NCBI GenBank assembly: GCA_963709075.1
Contig: CAVPUY010000005.1
Location: forward strand, 744,001 to 808,000
Source: Palsa-506 sp963709075
GTDB taxonomy: Bacteria > Actinomycetota > Actinomycetes > Streptosporangiales > Streptosporangiaceae
DNA: 64,000 nucleotides
Direction of reading: 5' to 3'
Shown here: piece by piece, positions 43,436-52,454 of the stretch
Position numbering within the stretch: position 1 is the stretch's first letter
Layout of the letters: every line of letters starts with the position of its first letter
The notes under the pieces: model-generated
Seen by the model: only the letters and a program-made list of their open reading frames with translations
Told to the model about the DNA's origin: nothing
Database searches by the model: none
Position numbers and translations under genes: made by a program

Positions 43436-45645
43436 TTAGGTGGGGTAGGGGGGTGGGGTGGTGGTTGTGGTGCGGCCGCTGGGGGTGGTCCAGGTCAGGG
43501 TTCCGGGCTGGGGCTGGGTGAGGTGCCAGCCGGGTGCCTGCTTGGCCTGGTGGTGGCGGCGGCAGAGCGGGGCCAGGTTGCATTCGCAGGTGCGGCCGCC
43601 GTGGTCGTGGGGCAGGGTGTGGTCGTCGTCGCATTGCGCGGCGGGGCGGCGGCAGCCGGGGTGGGCGCAGGTGCGGTGCCGGGTTTTGATCAGCTGGCGG
43701 AGCAGGGGGGCGGGCTGGTAGCCGGGGGTCTGCCGGGCGTGGCTGCAGGTGCCGGTTTCCAGCCAGTGGATCGTGATCCCGGCGAGCCACCGCCCGATCC
43801 CGGTCCCGGCCGGGCCTGGTTCGCCGGACGGCCCGGTGCTGCCGGGCGGGCCGGTTCCGGGCGGGCCGGTGCTGCCGGGCGGGCTGGTCCGGCCGGGCGG
43901 GCTGGTGCTGCCGGGCGGGCCTGGTTCGCCGGGCGGCCCGGCGGGTGGTGGTTCGGGTGGTGCGGGGGGTGGTCCGGCGCGGGGCGGGGCGCAGCCGTGT
44001 CCGATGGCGGTGCCGTCGGGGGCGGTGATGGTGGCGCACCATTGGCTGGCGGGGGTGGCGGCGATGCGGGTGGCGAGGTCGCGGCTGGTGCCGGGGTCGA
44101 GCGGGCCGTATCCGGGTGCCTCGCCGGGCTGGCTGGCCAGGCCGAGCCAGGTCGTCAGGGGCAGGGTGAGGTTGACCGACCCGTTCAGCCCGCCCGGGTA
44201 CCCGCGCCCGCTGCCGGGCGCGCCGCTGCCGGGCGCGCCGGGGCTGGGCGGCCCGCTGCCGGGCCGCGGCCCGGGGCGCCGGTTCCCGCCGCCGTTGCCG
44301 TCGTCGTCGCTGCCGGGGCCGTCCTCGCCGTCACCCGGCTGACCGCTGCCGGGGCGGCCGTGGCCGTCGTTGTTGTTGCCGGCGGTCTCGTCCGGGTTCC
44401 CGCCGGTGCCGCCGTCTGCGGTGCCGCCGCGGTCCCGGGTGCCGGGGTCCTGGCTGCTGCCGGGGTCCCGGGTGCCGGGCTCCTGGGCGCCGGGGTCCTG
44501 GGTGCCGGGCAGGAGGGTCCACAGGGGGCGGCCGGAGAGCAGGGCGGTGAACACGGCGGCGCGCAGGAACTCCAGGGTGCCGCCGGCGCCGGCTTTCTCA
44601 GCGCCCGCGCCTGGGCGTCGATGTTGCGGTCCGCGGCCAGCACGTCCGCGGGCGGCAGGTCCCGCCCGGCCAGCGCCCAGGTCCCGCCCGGCTCGGCCCA
44701 GGACTGCACCCGGGCGTCCCGCTCCGCCTTCGCCCGCCGCCGCCGCGCCGCATCCGGGTCATGCGCCAGCACCAGCCGCCGCAGCAGGCTGCCCAGCTCC
44801 CCGGTCGTCATCGACGCCGCATCACCGACCGTGACCGCCGCGATCGCCGCCGCCGGCACGTCCGCCAGCGCGGCCAGCTCCCGCGCGTAAACCCCGGCCC
44901 GCGGCAGGTCAACCCGGCCCGCGGCCAGCGCGGCCAGCACCGCCGGCAGCCGGGACACCCCGGCCGCCAGGTCCACCAGCTTGTCCGCCGCCCGGCAAGT
45001 CAGCCGCAAAGCGATCGCGACCTCATCACCGACATGCTCGGCCTGCCGCCGGTCCCCGGTCCTTGCCGCATAGGCCTCGCGGCGGCCGTTCAGGCCCGCG
45101 ACCGCGGCCAGCTCGACGCTCGCCGCCCGCGACGCCAGCCGCCGGGCCGCGCACAGCACCCCGACCAGCTCATCATCGGACAGCCCCGGCAGCCCGCCGG
45201 CGACCGCGTCATCAGCGAACCCGGCCAGCACCGGACCCGGCCCCATCGTGTCTAATGGCCCGCCGGCCGCCCAGCCGCGCGCGCCCGGCTCCCGGTCCCG
45301 GTGAGTGAACCCGGCCCCGATCACCTCCCGCGCCCCCGCCGGAGGCTGACGCGCGGCCAGGAACTCATCAGCGACCGGCGACGCCACCTGAGCCAGCCAC
45401 CCATCCGCCCCCTCCGGCGGGCCGCAGTCCGGATCGAAGAACGCCTCGGCGTCAAACGGCTCACCATCATCATCCACGAACACCGCAGAACCGCCGGCAA
45501 GACCAGCGGGGCCAGCGGACGAGGCAGCAGCCGCGGCAGGAGCAGCCGGGCCAGCGGCAGGCTCGCGACCAGCAGACGGCCCGGGCGCGGCACCGGCCGG
45601 GGCAGCGGCGGGCGGCTCGGGGAGCTTGGCTGGCTCTTCCGGCAT
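43436..45645 (-). CDS. DUF222 / HNH endonuclease domain protein, one frameshift
   Basis: Member of the large actinobacterial DUF222-HNH family, often multicopy and of unsettled role. The N-terminal half from ATG 45645 holds an Ala/Pro tail and DUF222 (LVGVLCAARRLASRAASVEL, AEHVGDEVAIALRLTCRAAD, MTTGELGSLLRRLVLAHDPD). Near 44600 the frame changes to one giving KAGAGGTLEFLRAAVFTALL, then a long Gly/Pro/Ser repeat linker. It ends with the HNH motif CAHPGCRRPAAQCDDDHTLP and CECNLAPLCRRHHQAKQ. The Cys pairs and the HNH residues are all present. The unshifted frame runs on to 44185 as a low-complexity tail. Length about 735 residues, long for the family because of the linker. Confidence 0.85.
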
Positions 45646-45991
45646 CGGCCCTCCTCCCGGTCATCACTGCTGACCGTGCCTTCTTCGACCAAGCTATCGA
45701 GCGCCACCGACAAAACGGCCCCCGCCCCGGGGGCATGCAGAAAAAAATCTTCCGGCAATCCAGCGAGTCTGATGCCAGGTCACGATCCACCCGCTCACGC
45801 CGCGCCGCAGATGAATCTCGCCACGGCGACGAGCCCTGTCGGCCGGAACCCAGCGCTACCGGGACCGAGCCGTTCTCCTAGGACCAGGTGCACCACCGGG
45901 CCAGGTACACCACCGGGCCAGGTGCACCACCGGGGCGAGCGCACCACCGGGCCAGCATGCCGCCGGGTCAGCGTCACCGGATGGCCTGTGC
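45646..45991. other. gene-free region with 17-bp repeats
   Basis: Spacer between the DUF222/HNH start and the GNAT stop, both on the minus strand. No protein family is recognised in any frame. Five 17-bp units lie at 45884-45968. A promoter for the DUF222 gene would be expected near 45650-45700, which has slightly lower GC, but no box is convincing. Confidence 0.55.
45884..45968. repeat. five 17-bp direct repeats
   Basis: Units ccaggtgcaccaccggg, ccaggtacaccaccggg, a second ccaggtgcaccaccggg, gcgagcgcaccaccggg and ccagcatgccgccgggt follow each other without spacers. A 17-bp unit is not a codon multiple, consistent with a non-coding location. Confidence 0.9.
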
Positions 45992-46483
45992 TCAGAGGAC
46001 CAGTTTCAGGCCTTCATGCGAAGCGGTGAAACCCAGTCGCTCGTAGAACCGGTGAGCCGCGGTCCGTGACTTGTCGGTCGTCAGCTGCACCAGGACGCAG
46101 TCACGGCGCCGGGCCTCGCTGATCGCCCAGGCAATAATGGCGGCGCCTAGGCCGCGACCGCGATAGGCCGCATGAACGCGGACTGCCTCGATCTGGGCAC
46201 GCAGGCCGCCGCGGCGGGCCAGGCCCGGCAAGAATGACAGCTCCATCGTGGCGACAACGTGCACCCCCGACTCGGCAACCACCAGAAGGTGGGCCGGATC
46301 GCGATCGATGAGGCTAAATGCCCGCTGGTAGGGAACCAGATCCGCAGCCGTCTTCGCACCGTCCCTGCCGACGCCGAGCTGGTCAGCGGCGAGCAGGTCC
46401 ACGATCGCAGGCAGGTCATTGGCCCTGGCCCGGCGCAGGACAACAGACGACGATCCCAGCTCGATCGTTGCTAGCACGTCCAT
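45992..46483 (-). CDS. GNAT-family N-acetyltransferase
   Basis: Single-domain acetyltransferase of 163 residues. The acetyl-CoA motif A is RVHAAYRGRGLGAAIIAWAI (near residues 103-122), followed by VQLTTDKSRTAAHRFYERLG and the terminal FTASHEGLKLVL, as in uncharacterised GNATs close to small-molecule or protein acetylases. ATG 46483 has no strong Shine-Dalgarno; a taaggc element lies just upstream. 46487-46600 upstream is made of gggacgcgggacc-type repeats. Confidence 0.9.
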   Translation of the reverse strand: MDVLATIELGSSSVVLRRARANDLPAIVDLLAADQLGVGRDGAKTAADLVPYQRAFSLIDRDPAHLLVVAESGVHVVATMELSFLPGLARRGGLRAQIEAVRVHAAYRGRGLGAAIIAWAISEARRRDCVLVQLTTDKSRTAAHRFYERLGFTASHEGLKLVL

Positions 46484-46539
46484 CTGCCTTAGTTTGCCCG
46501 CAACGCGGGAACCGGGATAAAGGACGCGGAGCGCCGGAT

Positions 46540-46603
46540 CCGGGATCCGGGACGCAGGACCCGGGACGCGGGACCGGGACCGGTCCGGGACCGCCCATTC
46601 GTA
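46540..46603. repeat. imperfect gggacgcgggacc-type repeats
   Basis: Short tandem units built on ccgggac and ggacgc (6-8 bp) fill the gap between the GNAT start and the nickel-binding gene stop. No protein is predicted. Confidence 0.7.
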
Positions 46604-46624
46604 TGGCCCCGGACCGGCCGAAGG

Positions 46625-46876
46625 CTACCCGACCTCGACCGGCAGTTCGTAGATCTCCCCGGTGGGATGACCGGCCTTGTCGTGTACCCGGAGCACCGCC
46701 TCCTTCGACGGCCCGGAGGACAGGCAGAACGCCTTGCCAGACTCCGGGTCGAGCCAGGCGTGCTCGAAATGCACGCCCTCGGCCGCTTCAGCGGCCAGGT
46801 CACGCTCATGCGCCGCGCGGAGCTGGGCCTCGGTCACGCCGACAAACCCGCTGTGTACGTCCATGAACTTCGCCAT
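46625..46876 (-). CDS. SCO4226-like nickel-binding protein (DUF4242)
   Basis: An 83-residue protein related to Streptomyces SCO4226, a small ferredoxin-like-fold dimer reported to bind nickel. MAKFMDVHSGFVGVTEAQL, AHERDLAAEAAEGVHFEHAWLD and GKAFCLSSGPSKEAVLRVHD cover the family consensus, and the conserved histidines and the Cys-Ser loop are present. GAGGAG stands before ATG 46876. Role in metal handling is by family only. Confidence 0.9.
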   Translation of the reverse strand: MAKFMDVHSGFVGVTEAQLRAAHERDLAAEAAEGVHFEHAWLDPESGKAFCLSSGPSKEAVLRVHDKAGHPTGEIYELPVEVG

Positions 46877-46980
46877 GACAGGCTCCTCACCGGTACTGAT
46901 TGGGACGCCTCCAGCCTCAGCCTGCCGGAAGCGCGATTCATCGGGCAGGTGACCTAACCCGCGCGCACCGGATACTTAAC

Positions 46981-47042
46981 TTCCGGCGGCCGGGGCCGGC
47001 GGCCGGGGCCGACGGCCGGCGGCCGACGGCCAGCGGCCAGCG
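46981..47042. repeat. cggccgg-rich short repeats
   Basis: Overlapping units of ggccggggcc, ggccgacggcc and ggccagcgg form a strongly self-complementary stretch between the nickel-binding gene promoter and the helical hypothetical gene. Could form hairpins and act as a terminator for the gene at 47076-47561. Confidence 0.65.
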
Positions 47043-47075
47043 GGCACCATGAGGCCGTATCCCTGATCCCGCTGG

Positions 47076-47561
47076 TTACGCCTTGTCCGCGGCTATCACC
47101 TGGGCTGCTGCCTGCACGCGGAGGTCTTCGAGCAGATCCGCCTGGCGCCGGGCGCTGGAGATGAGCTCATCAAGCCGGCCGACATCCAGCCGAATGTCGG
47201 ATTCAGCGAGCGTCCGGAGCGTCCGCCATCCGGCAGCCTTCCCTTCCACCCCCAGGCGCAGCAGCTCCAGTTCTTCCAGGCTGCTCAGCGGTGACCGGGT
47301 CAGTAGGTAACCATTGAGCTTCAGCCGCCCCGCCTTCTCGCCGATCCACGCGGCATAGTGCTTGTAGCCGCGGGCCGGGACGCCGAGCACGGCCATCATC
47401 TTGAGCAGCGCCTCCCGGTCGGCGGCGATCTCGGCCGCCAGCTGGCGCAGCAGGCCAACGTCAACCGGGACCAGGCTGGACCGGGCCACCCGCCTGGCCA
47501 GCTCGACGCCGCCGGTCGCCCCGGCGAGATGGTCATTCAGATAAATGCCGAGCAGCCTCAC
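47076..47561 (-). CDS. all-helical conserved actinobacterial protein
   Basis: Hypothetical of 161 residues. GTG 47561 follows AGGAGG and gives VRLLGIYLNDHLAGATGG; an open start at 47636 has no such site. Conserved-looking segments: LARRVARSSLVPVDVGLL, LGVPARGYKHYAAWIGEKAG, GRLKLNGYLLTRSPLSSLEE and LGVEGKAAGWRTLRTLAE. The pattern suggests a four-helix, ferritin-like bundle, but no iron-binding residues stand out. Divergent from transketolase. Confidence 0.75.
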   Translation of the reverse strand: MRLLGIYLNDHLAGATGGVELARRVARSSLVPVDVGLLRQLAAEIAADREALLKMMAVLGVPARGYKHYAAWIGEKAGRLKLNGYLLTRSPLSSLEELELLRLGVEGKAAGWRTLRTLAESDIRLDVGRLDELISSARRQADLLEDLRVQAAAQVIAADKA

Positions 47562-47741
47562 TGCGCAGCCTCCTGCTTCCGGATGAGTCGGGTCGCTGGG
47601 CCAGTTGCCCTGTCCAACCGGCGGACATCTAAACACGCCGCCCAGGGTTGGACCGCGCTGCCGGGGTAGGGATTACTACCTGTCCGCCCCCGGCCAAGCC
47701 GCCGCAGGCCGGCCACCCGATTCGAGGGAAATGAGGTTGTC

Positions 47742-50076
47742 ATGAACAAGCAGCACGCCGATACCGGGGCTGCGGGCACGCCAGGCGTCGGCCTGGAGTA
47801 CCGGGATCCCGCGCTGCCGCGACCACTGGCCGAGCGAGCCGGATGGAGCGACGTGGACGTGCGCGCGATCGACACTGTCCGGTTGCTCGCCGCGGACGCG
47901 GTGCAGAAAGCGGGCAGCGGTCATCCCGGAACGGCGATGAGCCTGGCGCCGCTGGCATACCTGCTGTTCCAGCAGGTACTGGTGCACGATCCGGCCGATG
48001 ACCAGTGGCTTGGCCGGGACCGGTTCGTGCTGTCGGCCGGGCATACCAGCCTGACGCTCTATATCCAGCTGTTCCTGTCCGGTTACGGGCTAGAGATCGA
48101 GGACCTGCAGGCGCTGCGCACCTGGGACTCGAAGACCCCCGGGCACCCGGAGTTCCGGCACACCAGGGGGGTGGAGATCACTACCGGCCCGCTCGGGCAG
48201 GGGTTTGGCGCGGCGGTGGGTATGGCCATGGCCGCGCGCCGCGAGCGCGGGCTGCTTGACCCGGGGGCCGCGCCCGGGGAGAGCCCGTTCGACCACCATG
48301 TCTACGTCATCGCCTCCGACGGCGACATGATGGAGGGCATCTCCAGCGAGGCCAGCTCGCTGGCCGGGCACCAGGAGCTGGGCAGCCTGATCGTCTTCTA
48401 TGACCAGAACCACATCTCGATCGAGGATGACACCGACGTCTCGTTCAGCGAGGATGTCGCCGCCCGGTACGCCGCCTACGGCTGGCATGTCCAGACAGTG
48501 GACTGGCGCGGCAAGGACGGCTACGCCGAGGACGTCGACGCCGTACTTGACGCCGTCGCCGCGGCCAGGCGCGAGACCGCGCGGCCGTCCATCATCGTCT
48601 TGTCCACGATCATCGGATGGCCGGCGCCCACCAAGCAGAACACCGGCAAGGCGCACGGATCCGCGCTTGGCGCCGATGAGATCGCGGCGACCAGGAAGCT
48701 GCTCGGCTTCGACCCGGACCAGTCGTTCACGGTGGAGGAACCCGTGCTCAGGCACGCCCGCGAGGTAGCCGGCCGGGGCCGGGCAGCGCACGCGGCCTGG
48801 CAGCGCCGCTATGAAGCGTGGCGGCAGGCGAACCCGGACCGGGCCGGGCTGCTCGACCGGCTGCAGGCCGGGCGGCTGCCGGACGGCTGGGCCAGCGCGC
48901 TGCCCAGCTTCGAGCCCGACCGCGGCGGCATGGCGACCCGCAAGGCCAGCGGCACGGTGCTGTCCGCGCTGGCACCGGTACTGCCGGAGCTTTGGGGCGG
49001 GTCAGCGGACCTGGCCGAGAGCAATAACACCACGATGGATGGCGCGGACTCGTTCATCCCGCCCAGCCGGCAGACGAAGGAGTGGCACGGCGGCCCGTAC
49101 GGCCGGACGCTACATTTCGGCATCCGCGAGCACGCGATGGCCGCGGCGCTGAACGGCATCGCGCTGCAGTCGCTCACCCGCGCCTACGGCGGGACTTTCC
49201 TGACGTTCAGCGACTACATGCGCCCGGCGGTCCGGCTGGCCGCCCTGATGCAGCTGCCGGCAATCTACGTCTGGACGCATGATTCGATCGGGCTCGGCGA
49301 GGACGGTCCCACCCACCAGCCGGTGGAACAGCTCGCCTCGCTGCGCAACATTCCCGGCCTGGACGTGGTCCGGCCTGGTGACGCGAACGAGACCAGCATC
49401 TGCTGGCGCGCCGTCATCGAAAACGCCAGCCGTCCAGCGGGCATCGTGCTCAGCCGGCAGAACATACCGGTCCTCGACCGCGGCGAGCACCGGCTGCGCG
49501 TCGGCCGAAGGCGCCGCCCGCGGGGGCTACATCCTGGCCGAGGCGGGCGGCGGCAGCCCCGCCGTCGTGCTGATCGGCACCGGGTCCGAGGTACAGGTCG
49601 CCCTCGATGCACGCGACCAGCTGCAGGCCGCGGGCATCCCCGCCCGGGTCGTCTCGATGCCGTGCGTGGAATGGTTCGCCGCGCAGGACCCGGCCTACCG
49701 CGACACGGTCCTGCCGCCCGGCCTGCGGGCGCGGGTCAGCGTGGAAGCCGGGATCACCAGCGGCTGGGAGAAGATCGTCGGTGATGCCGGGCGCAGCGTC
49801 GGTATCGAGCACTTCGGCGCGTCTGCCGACTACAAGACCCTGTACGCCGAATTCGGCATCACGGCCGATGCCGTCGCCGCCGCCGCCCGGGAAAGCATCC
49901 ACGACGCCGAGCACGGCGCCCGCCCGGCGGGCATCCGGCCACCTTCGCTCCTGGCTCCGGCGGCACCGCTGACCGTCCCGCATAGTCCGGGTGCCCGGGC
50001 CGCTAGGCCGGCCGCTCCTGATCAAGCGGGTGCACAAGGGGGCGGCCGGCGAACCGGACGTTACAAGCGCGCCTGA
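47742..50076 (+). CDS. tkt: transketolase, one frameshift
   Basis: ThDP-dependent two-carbon transfer enzyme of the pentose phosphate pathway. Conserved blocks: VQKAGSGHPGTAMSLAPLAY, ITTGPLGQGFGAAVGMAMA, YVIASDGDMMEGISSEASSL (ThDP site), FYDQNHISIEDDTD, HFGIREHAMAAALNGIAL (catalytic Glu) and SIGLGEDGPTHQPVEQLA. At about 49504 a doubled g moves the frame; in the other frame AEGAARGGYILAEAG continues to EAGITSGWEKIVG and HFGASADYKTLYAEFG. The protein then has an unusual C-terminal Pro/Ala-rich tail of about 50 residues to TGA 50076. GAGG precedes ATG 47742. A one-base correction restores it. Confidence 0.93.
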
Positions 50077-50094
50077 CTGGGCAGTTGTCGCGTC

Positions 50095-50652
50095 ATGCCT
50101 GTACTGAGAGCTGTAGCGCGCCCGATGCTGGCGTCCATCTTCGCCATCCAGGGCTACGACACGCTGCTTCGCCCCGAGCGAGTTTCCCCGCTGGCGGAGC
50201 CGGTGGTGCAGCCGATTGCCGAGCGAGTGTCAGCAGTGCCGGACAAGACCGAGCAAGCTGTGCGGATCAACGGTGCCGTCCAGCTCGTGGCTGGCTCGCT
50301 GCTTGCGCTCGGCCGGTGGCCGCGGTTGTCCGCCCTCGCCATCGCGGGAACCCTGGTGCCCACCACCCTGGCCGGGCACCGGTTCTGGGAGACCGAGGAC
50401 AAGCAGGAGCGCGCACAGCAACGGATTCATTTCCTCAAGAACGTCTCGATGCTCGGCGGCCTGCTGATCACCGCGGCGGATACCGCCGGGAACCCGTCGC
50501 TGGCCTGGCGCGGCCGCAACACGGCCCGCTCGGCGCGCCGCGACGTGGCGCGGACGGTCAGGACAGCGAAGGTGACCGGCAAGGCGGCGAAGCTGGGCGG
50601 CAAGGCCGGCGCAACGGCAGGCCGGCTCCGCGGCCGGATGCCGGGCGGCTGA
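50095..50652 (+). CDS. DoxX-family membrane protein
   Basis: Integral membrane protein of 185 residues with about four helices: RPMLASIFAIQGYDTLLRP at the start, VRINGAVQLVAGSLLALGRW, ALAIAGTLVPTTLAGHRFWE and FLKNVSMLGGLLITAADT. These are the DoxX blocks; relatives work with thiosulfate or redox systems but most are unassigned. The C-terminal 45 residues are Lys/Arg/Gly-rich. Starts 19 bp after the transketolase stop. Confidence 0.88.
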   Translation: MPVLRAVARPMLASIFAIQGYDTLLRPERVSPLAEPVVQPIAERVSAVPDKTEQAVRINGAVQLVAGSLLALGRWPRLSALAIAGTLVPTTLAGHRFWETEDKQERAQQRIHFLKNVSMLGGLLITAADTAGNPSLAWRGRNTARSARRDVARTVRTAKVTGKAAKLGGKAGATAGRLRGRMPGG

Positions 50653-50662
50653 CCCAGGGCGT

Positions 50663-51132
50663 TCAGGCGCTGAGCCGCATGTGCAGCCGGACGGTAGTGC
50701 CGCCGGACCCGGTACGCAGCTCGACCAGGTCGCAGAGCTGGTGGACGGCCCACAGCCCGTGACCGTGGTCGGCCTCGGCGGCGGGACGGCGGCGGCCGAC
50801 CAGTGGATCACTGACCTGGCCGCTGTCCTGGATCTGGCAGATGACCTCCGGCCCCCCGGCTGCTGACCCGGGCACCGGCGAACGCCAGGTTAAGCAGCGC
50901 CTCGTGCCGGGTCGCCTCGCACAGTTCCGCCGCTGTCCTGGTCGCCCAGATCGGCTCCCCCACGTACCGGACCGGCCGGCCGGGACTCGCATCGAGGAAC
51001 TCCCGAACCCGGGGGATGATCCACGCGGGGTTGGCACCTAGCTCAGCCATGTCGGCGTACTCGCTCTCGTCGGCATAGAACGCCGCCGAGTGCTCGAATC
51101 CCGCAGAACGCGGCAGTGGCCAGCTCAGCCAT
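50663..51132 (-). pseudogene. MEDS-HATPase anti-sigma-type regulator with internal deletion
   Basis: Family members have a MEDS sensor domain followed by an RsbW/HATPase_c domain and regulate sigma-factor partner switching. ATG 51132 starts MAELATA, then a shift near 51108 gives GFEHSAAFYADESEYADM, NPAWIIPRVREFLD and RPVRYVGEPIWATRTAAELC. After RHEALLNLAFAG (about 50895) the text goes directly to GGPEVICQIQDSGQVSDPL, GHGLWAVHQLCDLVELRT and the C-terminus. The second half of MEDS and the N-box half of the ATPase, some 100 or more residues, are absent, and a frame change sits at the junction. It overlaps the STAS gene by 8 bp. Confidence 0.78.
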
Positions 51133-51511
51133 CGGTGACCTCCAGACCTGGCAGTCCCGGCCAGCAAAGCCCGACCAGCCGCCGAACCGCGGGCGATGCG
51201 CCGCACAGCACCAGCCTGCGGCCCGGCCCCAGCCGTGCCGCCGTCAGCGCCAGCAGCCGGGTAACCGCCACATCAGCGAAAGTCACCGCCGCCATGTCGA
51301 CATAAACATCCCCGCCGGCCGCGGCCGCGCCTGCCAGTGCCTCGTCCAGCTCGCTGCAGGCGGAAAGATCAGCATCCCCGGCCAGCCGCAGGCAGAATCC
51401 CGCACCCTCCCCGGCCGGCCCGCCATCAGGAATCAGGGACACCGGGCACCCACCCAGATGACGATGACGTTCAAACTGCCTGCATGATACGCGCAGGTAG
51501 CCTGCAGGCAA
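51125..51511 (-). CDS. STAS-domain (anti-anti-sigma factor-like) protein
   Basis: Small STAS protein of 128 residues: CLRLAGDADLSACSELDEAL, GGDVYVDMAAVTFADVAVTR, LLALTAARLGPGRRLVLCGA and a final helix. The usual phosphorylated Ser is expected in the DLS/FxD-(S/T) loop; here the loop reads MAAVTFADV, giving a Thr or no acceptor at the canonical site. The stop overlaps the start of the MEDS-HATPase gene, so the pair should work together in partner switching. Confidence 0.85.
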   Translation of the reverse strand: MPAGYLRVSCRQFERHRHLGGCPVSLIPDGGPAGEGAGFCLRLAGDADLSACSELDEALAGAAAAGGDVYVDMAAVTFADVAVTRLLALTAARLGPGRRLVLCGASPAVRRLVGLCWPGLPGLEVTDG

Positions 51512-51609
51512 TACCTGCCCTGAACCGCCGTCCGCGGCAAGATTACGCTGGCCAGACCCACCTGCCAGCAGGCGGATTAACTAGCTGGCGGCCGGGTAGC
51601 GCAGCCGTC

Positions 51610-51666
51610 ATGGACACCGTTGGCGAGCGGCAGCCGCAGCCGCAGCCGCAGCCGCAGCCGCGATGA
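51610..51666 (+). CDS. possible 18-residue leader ORF made of QP repeats, coupled to DUF72 gene
   Basis: ATG 51610 opens MDTVGERQPQPQPQPQPR, whose QP part is coded by five cagccg hexamers (51631-51660). Its TGA overlaps the ATG of the DUF72 gene as ATGA. No Shine-Dalgarno precedes the DUF72 start, so translation of this leader may be how that gene is read. Speculative. Confidence 0.35.
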   Translation: MDTVGERQPQPQPQPQPR

Positions 51667-52427
51667 CGCTGCGGGTCGGCACGTCTGGCTGGCAGTACGC
51701 GGACTGGCGCGGCGTGCTCTACCCGCCCGGCGTACCGCAGCGACGCTGGCTGGCTGCCTACGCCGAGCGGTTCGACACCGTGGAGTCGAACGCGGCCTTC
51801 TACCGGCTGCCCGCCCGGGAGACTTTCGAGCGGTGGCATGATGCGACGCCGTCGTCATTCGTGATGGCGGTGAAGGCGAGCCGCTACCTCACTCACGTCA
51901 AGCGGCTGCGCGACCCGGAAGAGCCGGTCGCCAGGCTCATCGCAGCTGCCGCCGGGCTGGGCGGCAAGCTCGGGCCGGTGCTGCTGCAACTGCCGCCGAC
52001 GCTGCAGGCGGATCCGCCGCTGCTGGACCGCTGTCTGCGCTGTTTCCCCGAGGGGGTGCAGGTGGCGGCAGAGTTCCGGCATCCGTCGTGGTGGCGAGCA
52101 GACGTCCGCGAGGTGCTGACTGCGCGCGGCGCCGCGCTCTGCTGGGCTGACCGGCTCGGGAGGCCCGCCGCGCCGTTATGGCAGACCGCCGAGTTCGTTT
52201 ACCTGCGGTGTCACGAGGGCGCGGCCAGCCCTCGCCCGATGTACGGGATCAAGGCACTGCGTTCCTTGGCCATCCGGATCGGTGCTGTGCTGGCCGAGGA
52301 CGGCGACGCGTACGTCTACTTCAACAATGATCCGGGCGGAGCCGCAGTGCGCAACGCGCTAGCTTTTCTGGGGATGTGCGAGCAGTACACCGGTACCGGG
52401 CGCACGGCGGTGCGCGGCGCCGGGTGA
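51663..52427 (+). CDS. DUF72 protein (TIM-barrel, YecE-like)
   Basis: 254-residue DUF72 protein: TLRVGTSGWQYADWRGVLYP, YAERFDTVESNAAFYRLP, FVMAVKASRYLTHVKRL, LGPVLLQLPPTLQ, VAAEFRHPSWW, and YVYFNNDPGGAAVRNALAF. All family blocks are in order. The biochemical role of DUF72 is unknown; a TIM-barrel fold is established. The start directly follows a hexanucleotide repeat. The PHP gene follows closely on the same strand. Confidence 0.92.
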   Translation: MTLRVGTSGWQYADWRGVLYPPGVPQRRWLAAYAERFDTVESNAAFYRLPARETFERWHDATPSSFVMAVKASRYLTHVKRLRDPEEPVARLIAAAAGLGGKLGPVLLQLPPTLQADPPLLDRCLRCFPEGVQVAAEFRHPSWWRADVREVLTARGAALCWADRLGRPAAPLWQTAEFVYLRCHEGAASPRPMYGIKALRSLAIRIGAVLAEDGDAYVYFNNDPGGAAVRNALAFLGMCEQYTGTGRTAVRGAG

Positions 52428-52454
52428 GCGGCGGTGCGCGGGAGCGGAGGAAAC

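Noticed and set aside
45301..46029. Plus-strand ORF of 242 codons across the DUF222 start and the spacer
   Set aside because: Arg/Ser/Pro-rich with no domain; overlaps the conserved DUF222 N-terminus and the GNAT end on the other strand.
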